A DNA stretch of 64,000 nt from Prunus persica (lineage: Eukaryota > Streptophyta > Magnoliopsida > Rosales > Rosaceae), in the NCBI RefSeq assembly GCF_000346465.2, contig NC_034009.1, positions 20,814,100-20,878,099 on the forward strand, written 5' to 3'. Positions 21,907 through 32,714 of the stretch are shown here, in pieces. The notes below the pieces were generated by a model, which had not been told where the DNA came from, ran no database searches, and saw only the letters and a program-made list of their open reading frames with translations. Within the stretch, counting starts at the first letter, position 1; the number at the start of each line of letters is the position of its first letter. Made by a program: the position numbers and the translations under genes.

Positions 21907-22032
21907 GTGAATGAGTAATAGTTTTATATTAAACTTACTTATCTCATTTCATTACATACATATGCATTTTATTATTCTTCTTCAAATTTCAAAAGTGAAA
22001 AAGATAAGCACAATCACTGGTTTTTCTTTATG

Positions 22033-24820
22033 AAAAGATTCCAAAGAGTTTTCAGTTTCCCTGAGAAAATAAATAATCTAAAACGTCACTTTGTTTGATT
22101 CTCCCAACTCTTTCCACAGTTTTTCATGTCAATTATCATTCATGAGAAGGGAAATAATCAGATGGGTGATTAACTAGGTTGAATTTGTCGCATACCAAAT
22201 ATGTAGACGCTGCAAGCACTTGAGCCACCATTGGTAGCAAGGCCTTCTTAGTTGCATTCTGAGTAAAAAATTATCCAGAGGGCAAGATTTCTCCAACATT
22301 AAGAAGCTTAGCACAGGACGATGATTAATCCTTATATATTTTAGTCTTTTTGCATACAAGCGATAAGGAGGGGGGGTGTTTCTCACATACGCATGTACCA
22401 TGGTGCCATGGGGGGGTTTGAACCTGAGATCACTTTAGATTAATGGGATATGGTAGTGTTGATACTAAGAGTCTTCTGATTAAGTTGAAGAGATTTCATA
22501 GGGTTTCTTGATTTCTAACTTTGATCTGCATTTTGAATGTTCAAGGAATTTATGAATGTGATTTTAAAAAGGACAAATTAATGTCACATGAAAGGGAAAT
22601 GATATGTATAAAAACATAAACCGAAACTATAACACTAGTTAATTATCTTGTAAAAACATTAAACACTAGTTAATTATCTTGTAAAAACATTTCAACCAAA
22701 AGTTAAAATGTCACTGCTGAGTTAATTACCAGAAGAAGAAGTAAATGCTGGAAATGGGAAAAAGGTGGGAGCATTATAGCCAGAATTATGAGTGGAGTAG
22801 ATACCCAAATCTCTACACTAGTTGTTGGATGAGTCTTGTGAGAACAACAACAGACAAAAGATGACTGGATGTACAAAAATACTTGAACCACCACTGATGA
22901 ATACCTGACACAATTAAAGAAATAATGCAAGGTATAATTACTGATTTTAAAATAAGAAAATTTAATTTCAAAGTGAGAATTTGCATTTCATCCACTATTA
23001 TCAAACAAGTAACATATGTAATGCATGCCAAGTGTTTGTGAAAATGTCTCACAGTAGCTTGTGGGCTGTTCTTTGAACTTTTGAAATGTTTCTCTTGGAA
23101 TCTAAGTTGGAGGTTTTGATACATGAAAACAGACTTCTCCATGGTTGTGTTAGAATTGGTCTTGTGCCATTTGAAGGAAAAATGAAAGTTTGGTGCAATT
23201 TCAAAGGGCTAAGTTGCTGGAATTGTGCAGTTTCTGCTGCATGGCATGTTTCAAGAATCTATTTGACATGCTTCCCTAGCTTTAAATACAACGAAATTTT
23301 GAGAAAATGAAGCTTGATATGTCTAGTTCGAATATGGAAAGGTTGGGATTTGTTGGTTGTAAGCTTGATTTCTAGTGATTTTCCAAATGTGGGATGTTTA
23401 AGCTAGAATGGTTGAAAAACTTGTGTAAGAGTTCTTTGCTTTTGTTTGAGAATTTAGCATGTCCTTTCTTTTTCATTGAGTGCTGATCTGGGCATTGCTA
23501 GAGCATGATCTTGAGCAATATTGTCATGAGAGCATGATGTTGTATGGCTTTATCTCAAGAGCATGAGTTCTTCAATTTGCTTGAAATGCTTAAATTGCTT
23601 TGAATGTTTGAAAGAAATGAAATTTCTTGGCCTGTGGATTGGTTTTATGCCATGTGAATTTGTCAAATGCTTGGTTGATGAGTTTGCTTGCTGCTTATGC
23701 ATCATCTCTCTAATTTGCAAGAGTTTTTTTGTTGTTGAAGAAACTAAGAGCAAAGATACAAGCCCAGGTTTTGAAGCATTCATCTTCATAAAATAAGCAT
23801 CCCTTTTCGGTGTCTAATTCTTGGCTAGTGTATCTTTTTCAGACTTGATTGAGTGGCTCCAAAGCATGATAAGTGTCATCTTCTTACTAATTTTCTAGGA
23901 ATTTGGCAGCATGAAGGTGAGTTTTGGTTGCTTGCATCTTGACTTGCGATATGAAGGCTTTTGGAGGATTTGAAAATGGCTGGATGTTTGAAATCAGGCA
24001 TGTGCTGGAAGGATGTTTGAAATAGGGCAATGCTGGAAATTCTTTGCTTATGGAGTAGGTGCTAGAAGAATGTAACTTGGCTTGTTTCAAAAAGGGAAAA
24101 TAGAAAACTGTTTGTCACCGTAATGCAAGATTATCTAGGCTTGTTGTAATCAAAGAGATGATTTATACTGTATGGCAAAAAAGGTGGATGGGTTTGCTTG
24201 CTTGGCATGAAGTCCCCAAGTCAGCTTGTTGGGGTCAACAATTGGTTACAGAGTTGGGTTATATTCTCTTTGGCTTACTCGGGGTTGAGGAACAGAGTAG
24301 AGGTCTGCTTGTAAATTTTTTTTTCTTTTCCTGCAAGTTGCTTCAAAGAGCTTTGGAAGAAGCTGATTGAAGATGAGAAGGAAGAGGCGAAGCGAGTTGC
24401 TGAAAGAGATACATACAACTTATTTTCCTCCATATAAGTAACAAACAGTTTGCTTTCCTCCAAGAGGAAAACTAAAATTTACAACAGCTTCTGGATTCTA
24501 GTCTCTCTCTTTTGCTTGACATGAAGCCCCCAAGTCATTTGGAGTTTGCATGTGCAGTTTGCTATGATGGATTCGCCTAAACCCCCATAGGCCTTTTGCA
24601 AGATGTTTTTGTTTGAAAAGGTATATCTACAACATAAGAGAAAATATTAGAAATTCTTTTGCATCCATTTTTTTTTTTAAGAACAACTGAGCAAAGCAAA
24701 ATTGAAGAGAATGCTCTTATCTTTAAATTTTGTTGTAGTGCAGTTGCATGAATAGAACTTGTGATTTTTCAAGAGCCACTAAAAAACTAATGGCATAGTC
24801 CCCAGTAGAGTCGCCATTTA
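22033..24820. other. LARD interior, right part, non-coding
   Basis: I see no gene. A 30-bp duplication (AACACTAGTTAATTATCTTG...) lies at about 22629-22692. The stretch ends with CCCCAGTAGAGTCGCCATTTA directly before the right LTR, where a polypurine tract would normally be, but the strand bias is weak. Confidence 0.6.
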
Positions 24821-25525
24821 TGTTGGGGTCTTTTTCGTCAAAAGGCTCATCCGGGCTTGTTGATTCTTGGATCGCCATAGAGTGATGAATGAAGCCTTTG
24901 TTGCCCCTTTGTCTGAGTTAGCGAGAACTAGGCCCAAAGCATCCGGTGGGAGAAGCAAGTTCTAGGGGAGTACTTTGTTCTTCTTCCAGCGGCTGCGTAT
25001 TTTGTGCTGATGTTTCCTGCAGCTAGATGAAGAGTTGGAGATGGTGCATTGATGTTGCACAGGCTTGACATAAGAGTTTGCTTTGGTAAATCAAGATACG
25101 ACTAGTTTGGCATGAGAGCCTTGTGGCGTGGGAGCTAATAGAAAATGAGCACAATGAAATGATTAAGGCTTGAGATTTTGGGTGCTTTCGGCAGCTAGAC
25201 GAATAACTCATGATGTCTGCGTTTTCAACCAAAAAGGTAATGACTATGGTTTCAACTTTAGCTTGAGAGGATGAGTGTTTTAGATTTGGGATGGAGCTTT
25301 TTAGGATGGGCGGCTTGAGTAGATTTCTAGCAGCATGACGATTGCTTGGTCATGCTTTGGATTGTTGAAGATGACTTGCTGATGTTGAACCGAGATTGTG
25401 TGAGCTTGGTAGGTGATTGGCATAGGAAAAATGTATTATTGATTTGGCATGGCATGTACACTATTTATATATTTATTTAATAAATTAATTCCCAAAATAC
25501 AGCTTGAATTAATGCATGACCAACA
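24821..25525 (+). repeat. Right LTR of the LARD-like element, internally deleted
   Basis: It matches the left LTR at both ends, with few substitutions, but is about 1 kb shorter because of a deletion between two GTGAGCTTGG repeats. It ends abruptly at an antisense coding sequence, so its true end may be lost. Confidence 0.8.
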
Positions 25526-27319
25526 ACAGAAGAGTTAAGCTCGGAATCCTTCTTAGCAAGGGAACTCTTTAGCTCAGATATCATCACCCTCAAATCAGAC
25601 GTCTTCTTCTCATAACGTGTCTGCTCGGCAGAAAGCTTGCTAACCAACTCGACATTCTTGTTCTCTAAATCTCTGAGCGGAGTAGAAGAAGGGGCAACAA
25701 CAGACGAGTTCCGAATGGTCTCAGCAACAAAACTACTCATTTTTGAAGCAGATGAAATGTTGCTTCCCTTTGCTTTTCCAAGGAAAGACTTGAAAAAGTA
25801 CCAAGATCGGCAGCCTGATGGATTTGATCAACCATCTTAGCACAAGCGGATGCACTTGATAGAAAGTACTTCTTGAGTAGATCAGACATGCTTGCGTCCC
25901 ATGTAGGGCTGGACTTCTCTACCTTCGGATCAGCCGCTGACATTGCAGAAGAACCATTCACCCAAGCAGATGACTCTCTTGCTTTCCTAGCCTCTGTCAA
26001 CCTCACTTCCAAAGGAATTGGCAACGACGAATCAACTCCACGCTCGACTACTCGTGACTCTGGATCATGATGGTTGGATGGATGAGCAAACCTCCCAAAT
26101 CAACCTCCACTCTTCGACTGGTGCAAACGACCCGAACTTCGGAGAGGAACATCTACATCTCTTTGCCTCTCGTGATCTCCAAACTCATCAGCGAGAGGCT
26201 TTAAAGGAACATCCCTAATGTTGCGTATACCGCCAATCTTCTTACTATCTACACAAACGAGATGTGTGACCCTGGCAGATGACGCAGGAATAGCTCCTAC
26301 TTGGGTCTTCTCAGCAGAAGGGTGCTTTGGCTTCTTCCTCAATGGAGACACATTCCTTGCCAGTGAAAAAGTAGCTTGAGTTCTTGAAGACTTGACATCA
26401 ACCTTCCTCTTTGAGGGGGGTTTAGTAGAGCACTCCTTTTGTCCAGCAGGTAGATCATCACGATCCGGGCCATCCTGCTTCCATCTCTCGACATCCTCGA
26501 TAGGGGCCAGTCCACCGTCTTCCTCCCTATACTCGCTCGATAACAAGCGCCACTCGCCAACCCTTGAGGGGATGTTGAAAGCACGGCGGACCTTAGCCAT
26601 GTCAGGTCCAAGCTCCAATTTCTTGCTGATGTCACCCGCTACAAGCAGAAGACAGAAGTTAGTCAGCCACACTTCAAGAAATTCAAATAAAAAAAGAACA
26701 GATCAAAAACCGCAAAAAGATGTACCATTGCAATAGATGATGGGAACAAGCAGACCATTACCAACGTTGTTTTCCCACTGTCCGCTGACTTCCAACATAT
26801 CGTCGTGCCTCACGTGATCTCCTTGACTAAGACTGTCAAACAGCTTGACATTGTAGATGCGAACTTGGGCGTACTCCTTGAAGCGCCTCACTTCGAAAAA
26901 ATAGAATAACTCTCGCATCGTCTTCTCCAACATGAAGAAACGACTCAGATTTTCAAAACACATGATTGCCCGGTAGACGTTCGGAGTACACTGACTCGGA
27001 GCACACCTTATGTCGCAAAACACCTCCTTGAAAAGCTTTGACAGTAGGAATGTGAAGCCCAAAGAGAAATAAAAGGGACGGAAGGTGATAATTCTGGCAT
27101 TTGGATCATTCGCATCCACGCAAGGCACATCGTCAGTCAAAGGCTTCGCCAGCTTGATATGCACGTCATCAGGAATTGCAGAAGCATAAGCGGCCCGCCA
27201 CTTCTAGAACTAAGCTTCAGTTGTAACGCGGTGCAGATTGGCCACAAACCTCTTCTTGTACACTTAGGAGCCTTCCTATAGATACAAAGGCACTTGGGAG
27301 CTTGGTAACTTGCTACCAT
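25526..27319 (-). pseudogene. Antisense ORF of the first Tat element, Transposase_28/gypsy-type domain, spliced
   Basis: Coding runs opposite to the retrotransposon, between integrase and the 3' LTR. It starts at ATG 27319 (MVASYQAPKCLCIYRKAPK). A frameshift leads to the 27164 frame with FRPFYFSLGFTFLLSKLFKE, APSQCTPNVYRAIMCFENL and a Phe-rich block, resembling the 'putative gypsy-type transposase' domain (Transposase_28) found as an antisense ORF in Tat elements. An 87-bp GT-AG intron (26725-26639) follows. The second exon (26638-26100, continuing at 26024) is basic and Ser/Pro-rich, then helical (LEKQREATFHLLQK; LENKNVELVSKLSAE). Stops and frameshifts are present. The 3' end is cut by the LARD at 25525. 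The role in the element's life cycle is unknown. Confidence 0.75.
26639..26725 (-). other. GT-AG intron in the antisense ORF
   Basis: The donor is CAATG|GTACATC and the acceptor CTGCTTGTAG|CGGGTG, with a T-rich 3' half, 87 bp. Removing it joins two coding blocks (IIYCN and GDISKKLELG) typical of one protein. A second possible donor (CCCGAA|GTAAGTCG, near 27888) suggests a 5' UTR intron. Confidence 0.75.
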
Positions 27320-28001
27320 CTTTAGAAGACTTGGTCAATAGAGAACTGGAAGAAGAGAAGAAAATTCTACAAGTTAGAATACAAAAAAAAAGAAAGAAAG
27401 GAAAAGGCTGGCAGAAAAAAAGAAAGAAACAAAAAGGCAGCAGTAGAAAAAAAATGGTCCCGCATGGAGCAGCCCAAATTGCAAAGAAGCCCAGCTCCAT
27501 TCCATCTTGAGCTCATTCGCACAGCTCCATCACAGCCCAAACTGCCGTCCAGCATCATCGCAGCCCACCTAGCATGGCCTACATCACGCCAGGCTCATGC
27601 AGCATACGTGCCCTGCTTGCCCAGCACAAGACCACGACGCGACAGGCCCAGCGCCTTTCTACCCCTGCTCGAAAGCCTAGTGCCTCCATGCTTTCTCTTT
27701 GAGCCTCAACGCACACAAGCCCAGTTCTAATCAGCTCTAGGCCCTAGCGCATGCTGGCCTTGCAAATCCATTCCAAACTTTTGTCAACTATTGCCCACAA
27801 ACTTGCAACTCATGCTGGACCACCACCTTGCTGCCAAAACTTAGAGAAATATATATATATGTATATTTTTTTTACGAGCTCGACTTACTTCGGGATGCAC
27901 GGGAACTCCTCTCTTCGACAAGCAGTACAAATTCTCAAAGATCTTTCTCAAGCTAGAAAGTAGAGAAGTTGCAATGTGAGAAAGAGTGAAGAGAAACCCT
28001 G

Positions 28002-28009
28002 TATTTATA
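28002..28009 (-). promoter_or_regulatory. TATA box for the antisense ORF
   Basis: TATAAATA on the minus strand, 0.7 kb upstream of the antisense start codon and about 210 bp inside the retrotransposon from its 3' LTR. A pyrimidine-rich leader follows (CTCTTCACTCTTTCTCACAT). This suggests the antisense gene has its own promoter, separate from the LTR. Confidence 0.6.
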
Positions 28010-28208
28010 CAAGTTGGACAACCCGGGTCAAGAAGGAATCGCAAGCTCATTCCTACTGGGAATCCAACTCCAAGAGCAGTCAGAAGCCTACTCCAATTGG
28101 GAATTCGATCTGTAAAAGAAGTCCAACTCACAGAAGAAAGCCCAGACACAGTTGGAGAGCCCGAAAAATAATTTCATCTCCTACATGCTACCCAAACGCC
28201 ATGCAGAA

Positions 28209-28874
28209 GCTGGGGGGGCATTTGTGGGAGCAAATATTTTCATCTCCAATCAAAGTGCACCACGTGGAAAAAAAGATTATCCCTTAAATTAATTAATTGA
28301 ACCAATTTATTTGGCCAATTAATTAATAAGGATAATATCTTAATTAATAGGATATTATCTTTATTTAATAAGATAATATCATTAATTCAGATATTATCCT
28401 AATAAAGAGATATAATCAAGTTCAACTCAATCCCTACGAATTTGGGTAAAGCATAAACTCCTCTTAATAAGAGTTTATTCTCTATGAAACCCAGCCCCGA
28501 GCTCCTACAAATAGATGACTTCATTCATCATTCAAGGTACTTCAAAAAAACGTACTCCTAATACCCGAGAAAAATACCTGAATCTCTCTCCCTCTCCACT
28601 CTCCATATTTTCTCCACACGGCTCCGGCCATCACACAAGGCTCCGGCCGCTCGGTTCACACCATACATACATCTCCGTACCCTTTTGTTAGCTATTGTTT
28701 TCCCACAAGCACTCGAACTAACTTAGGCATTGGAAAGCCTTTGCCCAACACCCTGCGGGTGTGGTCTATTTACTCCAATCTTCTTTTACAGGAATCGAGG
28801 AAGAGAGAGAAGGAAGATCGAAGGTTGAAGGATCTAGAAGCGAATATTCTCCCGTGAGATTATTTGCACAAACA
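28209..28874 (+). repeat. Polypurine tract and 3' LTR of the first Tat element
   Basis: A purine run (AGCTGGGGGGGCA, 28208-28220) directly precedes the LTR, which spans 28223-28874 (652 bp) and runs TGTGGGAGC to TTTGCACAAACA. TSD ATGAG follows. A related LTR in the opposite orientation is the solo copy at 43868-44489, with shared blocks such as GGTTCACACCATACATACAT and GCGAATATTCTC. Confidence 0.92.
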
Positions 28875-28879
28875 ATGAG

Positions 28880-30804
28880 TTTGTTGTCCAATGCAAAGTT
28901 GCCCAACTTCAGTGAAGAAAAGAGAAGAAGAAATTTGGGTTCAATATGCAAATTCGCCCAATTTTTTGCTCAAAATATCCTTTTTGCATTTTCAATATTG
29001 ATTAATTAATTTTTTGTTAATTTTGATTTTTAATTTTTTTATTTCGGCCCAATTAACTGCAGCCACGTGTCTTATTTTTTGGGACATTGAAAGCATCATA
29101 TTCGTGGGACCCACATATGACATCGAAAGCAATGCCGGAACTCAATTGGAACATATTGGAAAGATGAGGGTATGAAATCTTTAAAATTGAGAGTAGAGGG
29201 AGATGCCTTAATAGTAAGAGTTCATGGTACTAAATTGAAATTAACCCTAACAAAAAAAACCTAAAAAGTAAACTTCTATAGAAGTCTTGAAAAAATCGGT
29301 CCAATTTGAACCGGACCGGTTGTGTTATTTTACTTATTTATTTATATACAAACAAGGGCGAATGCACAATGGGACAATTGGGGTTAGGCAACCCTATGGC
29401 TGTTGGAAAAAATGGATGCGAGGTCCTCAAGCGACCCTAAGATTCACACAAGTTGCTCGACGAAAGGCATGCGCCTTATTATTATTTTTTTATAAATGCC
29501 TGGTCAAAATGACTTTGTTTTGGTCCATGCGCATTCAAATTTTTTTTATGACCTGGCATCAAAACGACGTCGTTTTGAGCCAGGTGTTTTTACCCAAATT
29601 AGATTCCAACTCTCCCTCTCTCAAACCTTAAGCCCCAACCCATCAACCCCCACCACCACTCCGCCGGTGCTAATCGCACCTCTTGTTGCTGCTTTCCTGA
29701 ATATCAAGTGAATCCAATGTAATTTTTTTATTTTATGAAATTGATAGAAATGTGTAGTGGTTTTTTTATGGATTAGAATTGATTGATATTTATAAATTAA
29801 TTGATTGATATTTGAATTGGATTAGAGTTCATAATTGATTGACATTATTATGGTGTATTTTTTATATTGATATCGTTATGTTGATAATGTACTTGGAAAT
29901 TATTAGTAGTGGATTTTTGATATTTTCATATTAATGTGATAATCTGGATAAAAATTATTGATTGGTTGAATTAATTGATGTGTAGAAACATGGAACAATA
30001 CTTTAAGAGAAAATTGTCTACGGTTAGTTTGTATTGTTAGGTTTGCCATGAATTATGAATGGAAGTATGTTTTGTTTTTTAGTGTTGTTTTCTTCTGGAT
30101 ATGTGTTTCTCGAATCTTCTCAAAATTGGATAAAGAGAACTTAGGATATGGAGGTTTTGAGGGAGATGATGGCAACCTAGATGAGGGGATTGAAGGATTT
30201 GGGGCCTTTGTTGGGGGAAGGGGGGAGGGAAGGGAATACAAACAGAGAGGGAGGGAGAAGTGGAGTGGGACTGCAAGTGGATAGAGGTGGGAGGGTAGGG
30301 CACAACGAAGGGAGACTGTGAACTGGATAGAAGTGGCTGTGGTATAATATTTTTTAAATCTTTTATTTTTATTTTTATTTTGAAGGGTAAAATAGAGACC
30401 CAATTTCTAGCTGGAAAAACATTTAAATTTTCTTTAGAAAAATACACATGTCAATATTTGAGTGGAAGTATCACCTGCTAATGTGGTGATACCGTACCAT
30501 TCTATAGTTGATCATGTTTTTGGCTGTGCGGTTTGTCACAAATTTTCATTCCATCTTCAACGGTTCACTTCCTGTATTCTTGGAATTTCATTATTTGACA
30601 TATATTGCCTCGTCTGATATTTCAGTCTCAAATATCTGAGATTGTTGTTAAAAGAATTTTTCAACACAAGTAAAGCGTTCAAAGCAGCGAGGTTCTGACA
30701 TTTCTTAGGTGGAGGCTTGAGTTTGGTCTACATCTGTCACAATGATAGCCATTGGAGAACAATCAGGATAAAACCAAATAACATAACAAAAACAATACGA
30801 AATA
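28880..30804. other. Non-coding interval between elements
   Basis: No supported gene. ORFs are short and in composition-biased sequence (T-rich, and a purine-rich patch near 30180-30270). It contains the hairpin at 29551-29585. It could be old intergenic DNA, because the Tat element's TSD places 28875 onward as pre-insertion sequence continuous with 16355. Confidence 0.6.
29551..29585. repeat. Near-perfect 35-bp inverted repeat centred on GACGTC
   Basis: ACCTGGC plus one extra A, then TCAAAACGAC, mirrored by GTCGTTTTGA and GCCAGGT. The central 20 bp is a perfect palindrome. It could fold as a hairpin or bind a dimeric (bZIP-type ACGT) factor. Its origin is unknown. Confidence 0.9.
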
Positions 30805-30809
30805 TATTC

Positions 30810-31404
30810 TATATAAATAATCAAATCAATACATGAGTAGAAATACAAAATACTGACTTGGATAGATGATAGAGTCCTATAGAGTTACAATGTCCTTTAT
30901 GCAGTATTTCTCCTCTACCTTTGTGTTTGTAGTTTGATAGGAGTCTGCCTGGGATTAAACTATCACAAATCAAAGCTAAGTCACTGCTGTGGCTTTGATT
31001 TCTATCGAACAACGATATGCTTTCTCTCAGGAAGTGTTTAAATGTGGAGAATCATAATGCAATTCCAAAATTCTATGTTTTTCTAGTTTGGACGAGTTGT
31101 TAATATATAGAGGTCCGATACCTCTTCATCCAACAGTTGCAATAACTGTTTAAATATATTCGAATTTCAAATAATAAAAAGAAATACTAATTTAATCAAC
31201 AGGGCCAGGGCCCATCTTTTGACAATATATATATATATTTATTTATTTATTTGAAGCCCAAACAAAGATGATAACTTTGCCTCCACTAGGCCCATATCCT
31301 ATTTAGTAATTCTAAAGTGTTGGTGATTATAAACCATGAAAGGAAACCACTCCCTTCCAACGTTGGACTAAGGCAAACTGTATTTTCCTATACAAACTCT
31401 AACA
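30810..31404 (-). mobile_element. Probable solo LTR, 595 bp, TSD TATTC
   Basis: On the minus strand it starts TGTTAGAGTTTGTATAGG. It contains a TATA-like TATATATTAACAAC with a plausible transcribed region after it, and ends in an AT-rich polyadenylation-like stretch. TATTC occurs at both edges (30805-30809, 31405-31409). The left edge is TA rather than TG, consistent with mutation of the terminal CA, which lowers certainty. No internal domains adjoin it. Copia-type by appearance only. Confidence 0.5.
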
Positions 31405-31409
31405 TATTC

Positions 31410-32714
31410 CAAACTAGGGAATACGCAGATCACCTAAAGAAACTAAAATAAGATAAAACTACAAACAGATAACTCCTCAACAGATTAATGTTGCGTCTAC
31501 CTAAATACAAGTTGTCACACGTAGTAATAATATTGGAAGTTCAAGTATCGAATCCTCAAGGCAAATGTCTGCACACAAAGAAATAATTAAACGTACCAAA
31601 ATAAAAGTGACAAGAAAAATGGAAAATTAATTTGATTTGAGTGTTGTAGAGATTAAGTTTAAAAATGAAATATCAATAATGGAAATGCTAAGGCATCAAG
31701 TTTCAATTCTTTAAGCAAAATATGTTTCATGCTGTTTAATCCAAATTATTACTTGATTAAAATTATTATTGGTAAACTTTAACCGAAAGATAAGGAAATT
31801 AAAACCAATTTAATTTTTAAATGTTATATTTTATTAATGATTGTTCAAAAAATGGAATTGCTTAATATCTAATATTTTAATTTAAAAGCATGCCGAGATA
31901 TTTTTCTTGGGTCGTTCTCTCGTTTATACGAGGAGAGTCTTGATGGCTAGGGTTTCTTCCTTATCTCCCACTGGAAGAGTATTGGTCCTCTACGTTTTCT
32001 TGAAATAGTCTCTCCTAGTGCTCTCGGGATTGGTATCGGGTATCTGGATCTCGTCCTTTCCTCTTCTGATTTGGTTTTTATCGTTTCGATTTGGCGGTGG
32101 TTCTCGATTTTGTATAGTGTCTAGCACGTTTTGTATTGAGACTTGGGATTTTTGGTTTTCGGCAGCGTCTTTCCCCAAGTTTTTTTGCTCTCCATCTTTC
32201 TCCAAATTGGACGCATACTGTTTTTTTTTTATTTTCAGTCCTGCTTTGATAACAACTACTGCAGATTGTTCAAATCCTCTACAAAACCTCCAGAGCAGTA
32301 GAGTAACTTAGACTAGCAAAACTGAGTTAATGTGGTCTCTCTAGATATCATTCCATGATCCCTCTAAACCACCCTCTTACACATGACTCGCTTGTGCGTG
32401 CCACGACGCGTCGTAGTCTACTGGCCGTGCGTTGGAACCTCCACCAACCTTGTACTGCGTGCACTTGATCTATAGAAAACACATCCCCTATCCATAGAGA
32501 AGGCTGCAGTAAACTCTCCAAGTTACTCAATAAGGATTGTAGAACCACTGGCAGGCCAACCACTATATATGCCATGAAAAATTAAACTATTGCATACCTT
32601 CCAGATCCTCCACCAACCACCTACATCCGTAACACTAGAGAAAGAGGCTTCTTAACTTGAGAAAACTGTAGCAAAATAAGAGGCTTCTTAACTTGAGAAA
32701 AGTGTAGCAAGTCT
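31410..32714. other. Unclassified repeat-like sequence
   Basis: A stretch near 31500-31860 resembles the AT-rich sequence of Athila-type LTRs in style. At 31990-32205 the minus strand has a 71-codon hydrophilic frame (QNREPPPNRNDKNQIRRGKD) that could be a fragment of a retroelement nucleocapsid-type ORF. Neither is firmly assignable. A 34-bp tandem duplication (GAGGCTTCTTAACTTGAGAAAA plus TGTAGCAA) lies at about 32644-32710. Confidence 0.4.

Larger units (their letters stand above)
20562..22032 (-). repeat. Four tandem ~380-bp units, each holding one tRNA-Cys-like gene
   Basis: Units begin near 20562, 20945, 21328 and 21708 with (A)GACAAAGACTTTGTTTCATG-type sequence. tRNA-like cores are spaced 384, 384 and 376 bp apart. 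The flanks (ACCAGTTAACCCATTAAAAT upstream, ATTACTTATCTCATT downstream) repeat along with the core, so whole segments were duplicated. The array lies inside the LARD-like element. Confidence 0.93.
17039..25525 (+). mobile_element. LARD-like LTR retroelement without protein-coding capacity
   Basis: Direct repeats starting TGTTGGGGTCTTTTTCGTC open at 17039 and 24821. The 6-kb interior has no recognisable gag or pol frame, only low-complexity TTGGCATG-type sequence and a tRNA-like array. The outer flanks do not share a TSD: integrase lies to the left and the middle of an antisense ORF to the right. A simple insertion is therefore ruled out. Host DNA was lost on at least one side, or two copies recombined. 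Confidence 0.75.
16356..28874 (+). mobile_element. Ty3/gypsy Tat-lineage retrotransposon, internally deleted, TSD ATGAG
   Basis: The first 40 bp (TGTGGGAGCAAATATTTTCA...) match the start of the 3' LTR at 28223. The outer ends TGTGGG...ACAAACA are flanked by ATGAG at 16351-16355 and 28875-28879, so both outer ends of a single insertion are preserved. The 5' LTR jumps straight into integrase, at a site sharing CACC(A) with the expected integrase sequence, so most of the 5' LTR and all of gag, protease, RT and RNase H are gone. Remaining parts are integrase, a nested LARD, an antisense ORF, a polypurine tract and the 3' LTR. Confidence 0.9.

Noticed and set aside
20562..22032. CRISPR-like array
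   Set aside because: Regularly spaced repeats, but units are ~380 bp with tRNA-like cores and the genome is eukaryotic.
22380..22440. Possible further tRNA or SINE B box (GTTTGAACCTGAGATC)
   Set aside because: No matching A box, acceptor stem or TSD found nearby.
29287..29711. Plus-strand ORFs of 114 and 71 codons
   Set aside because: They overlap in two frames, include poly-T stretches and the hairpin, and show no recognisable domain or intron signal.
30053..30447. Pro/Ser-rich minus-strand ORFs
   Set aside because: Complement of a purine-rich patch, open in two frames at once; not convincing as a gene.
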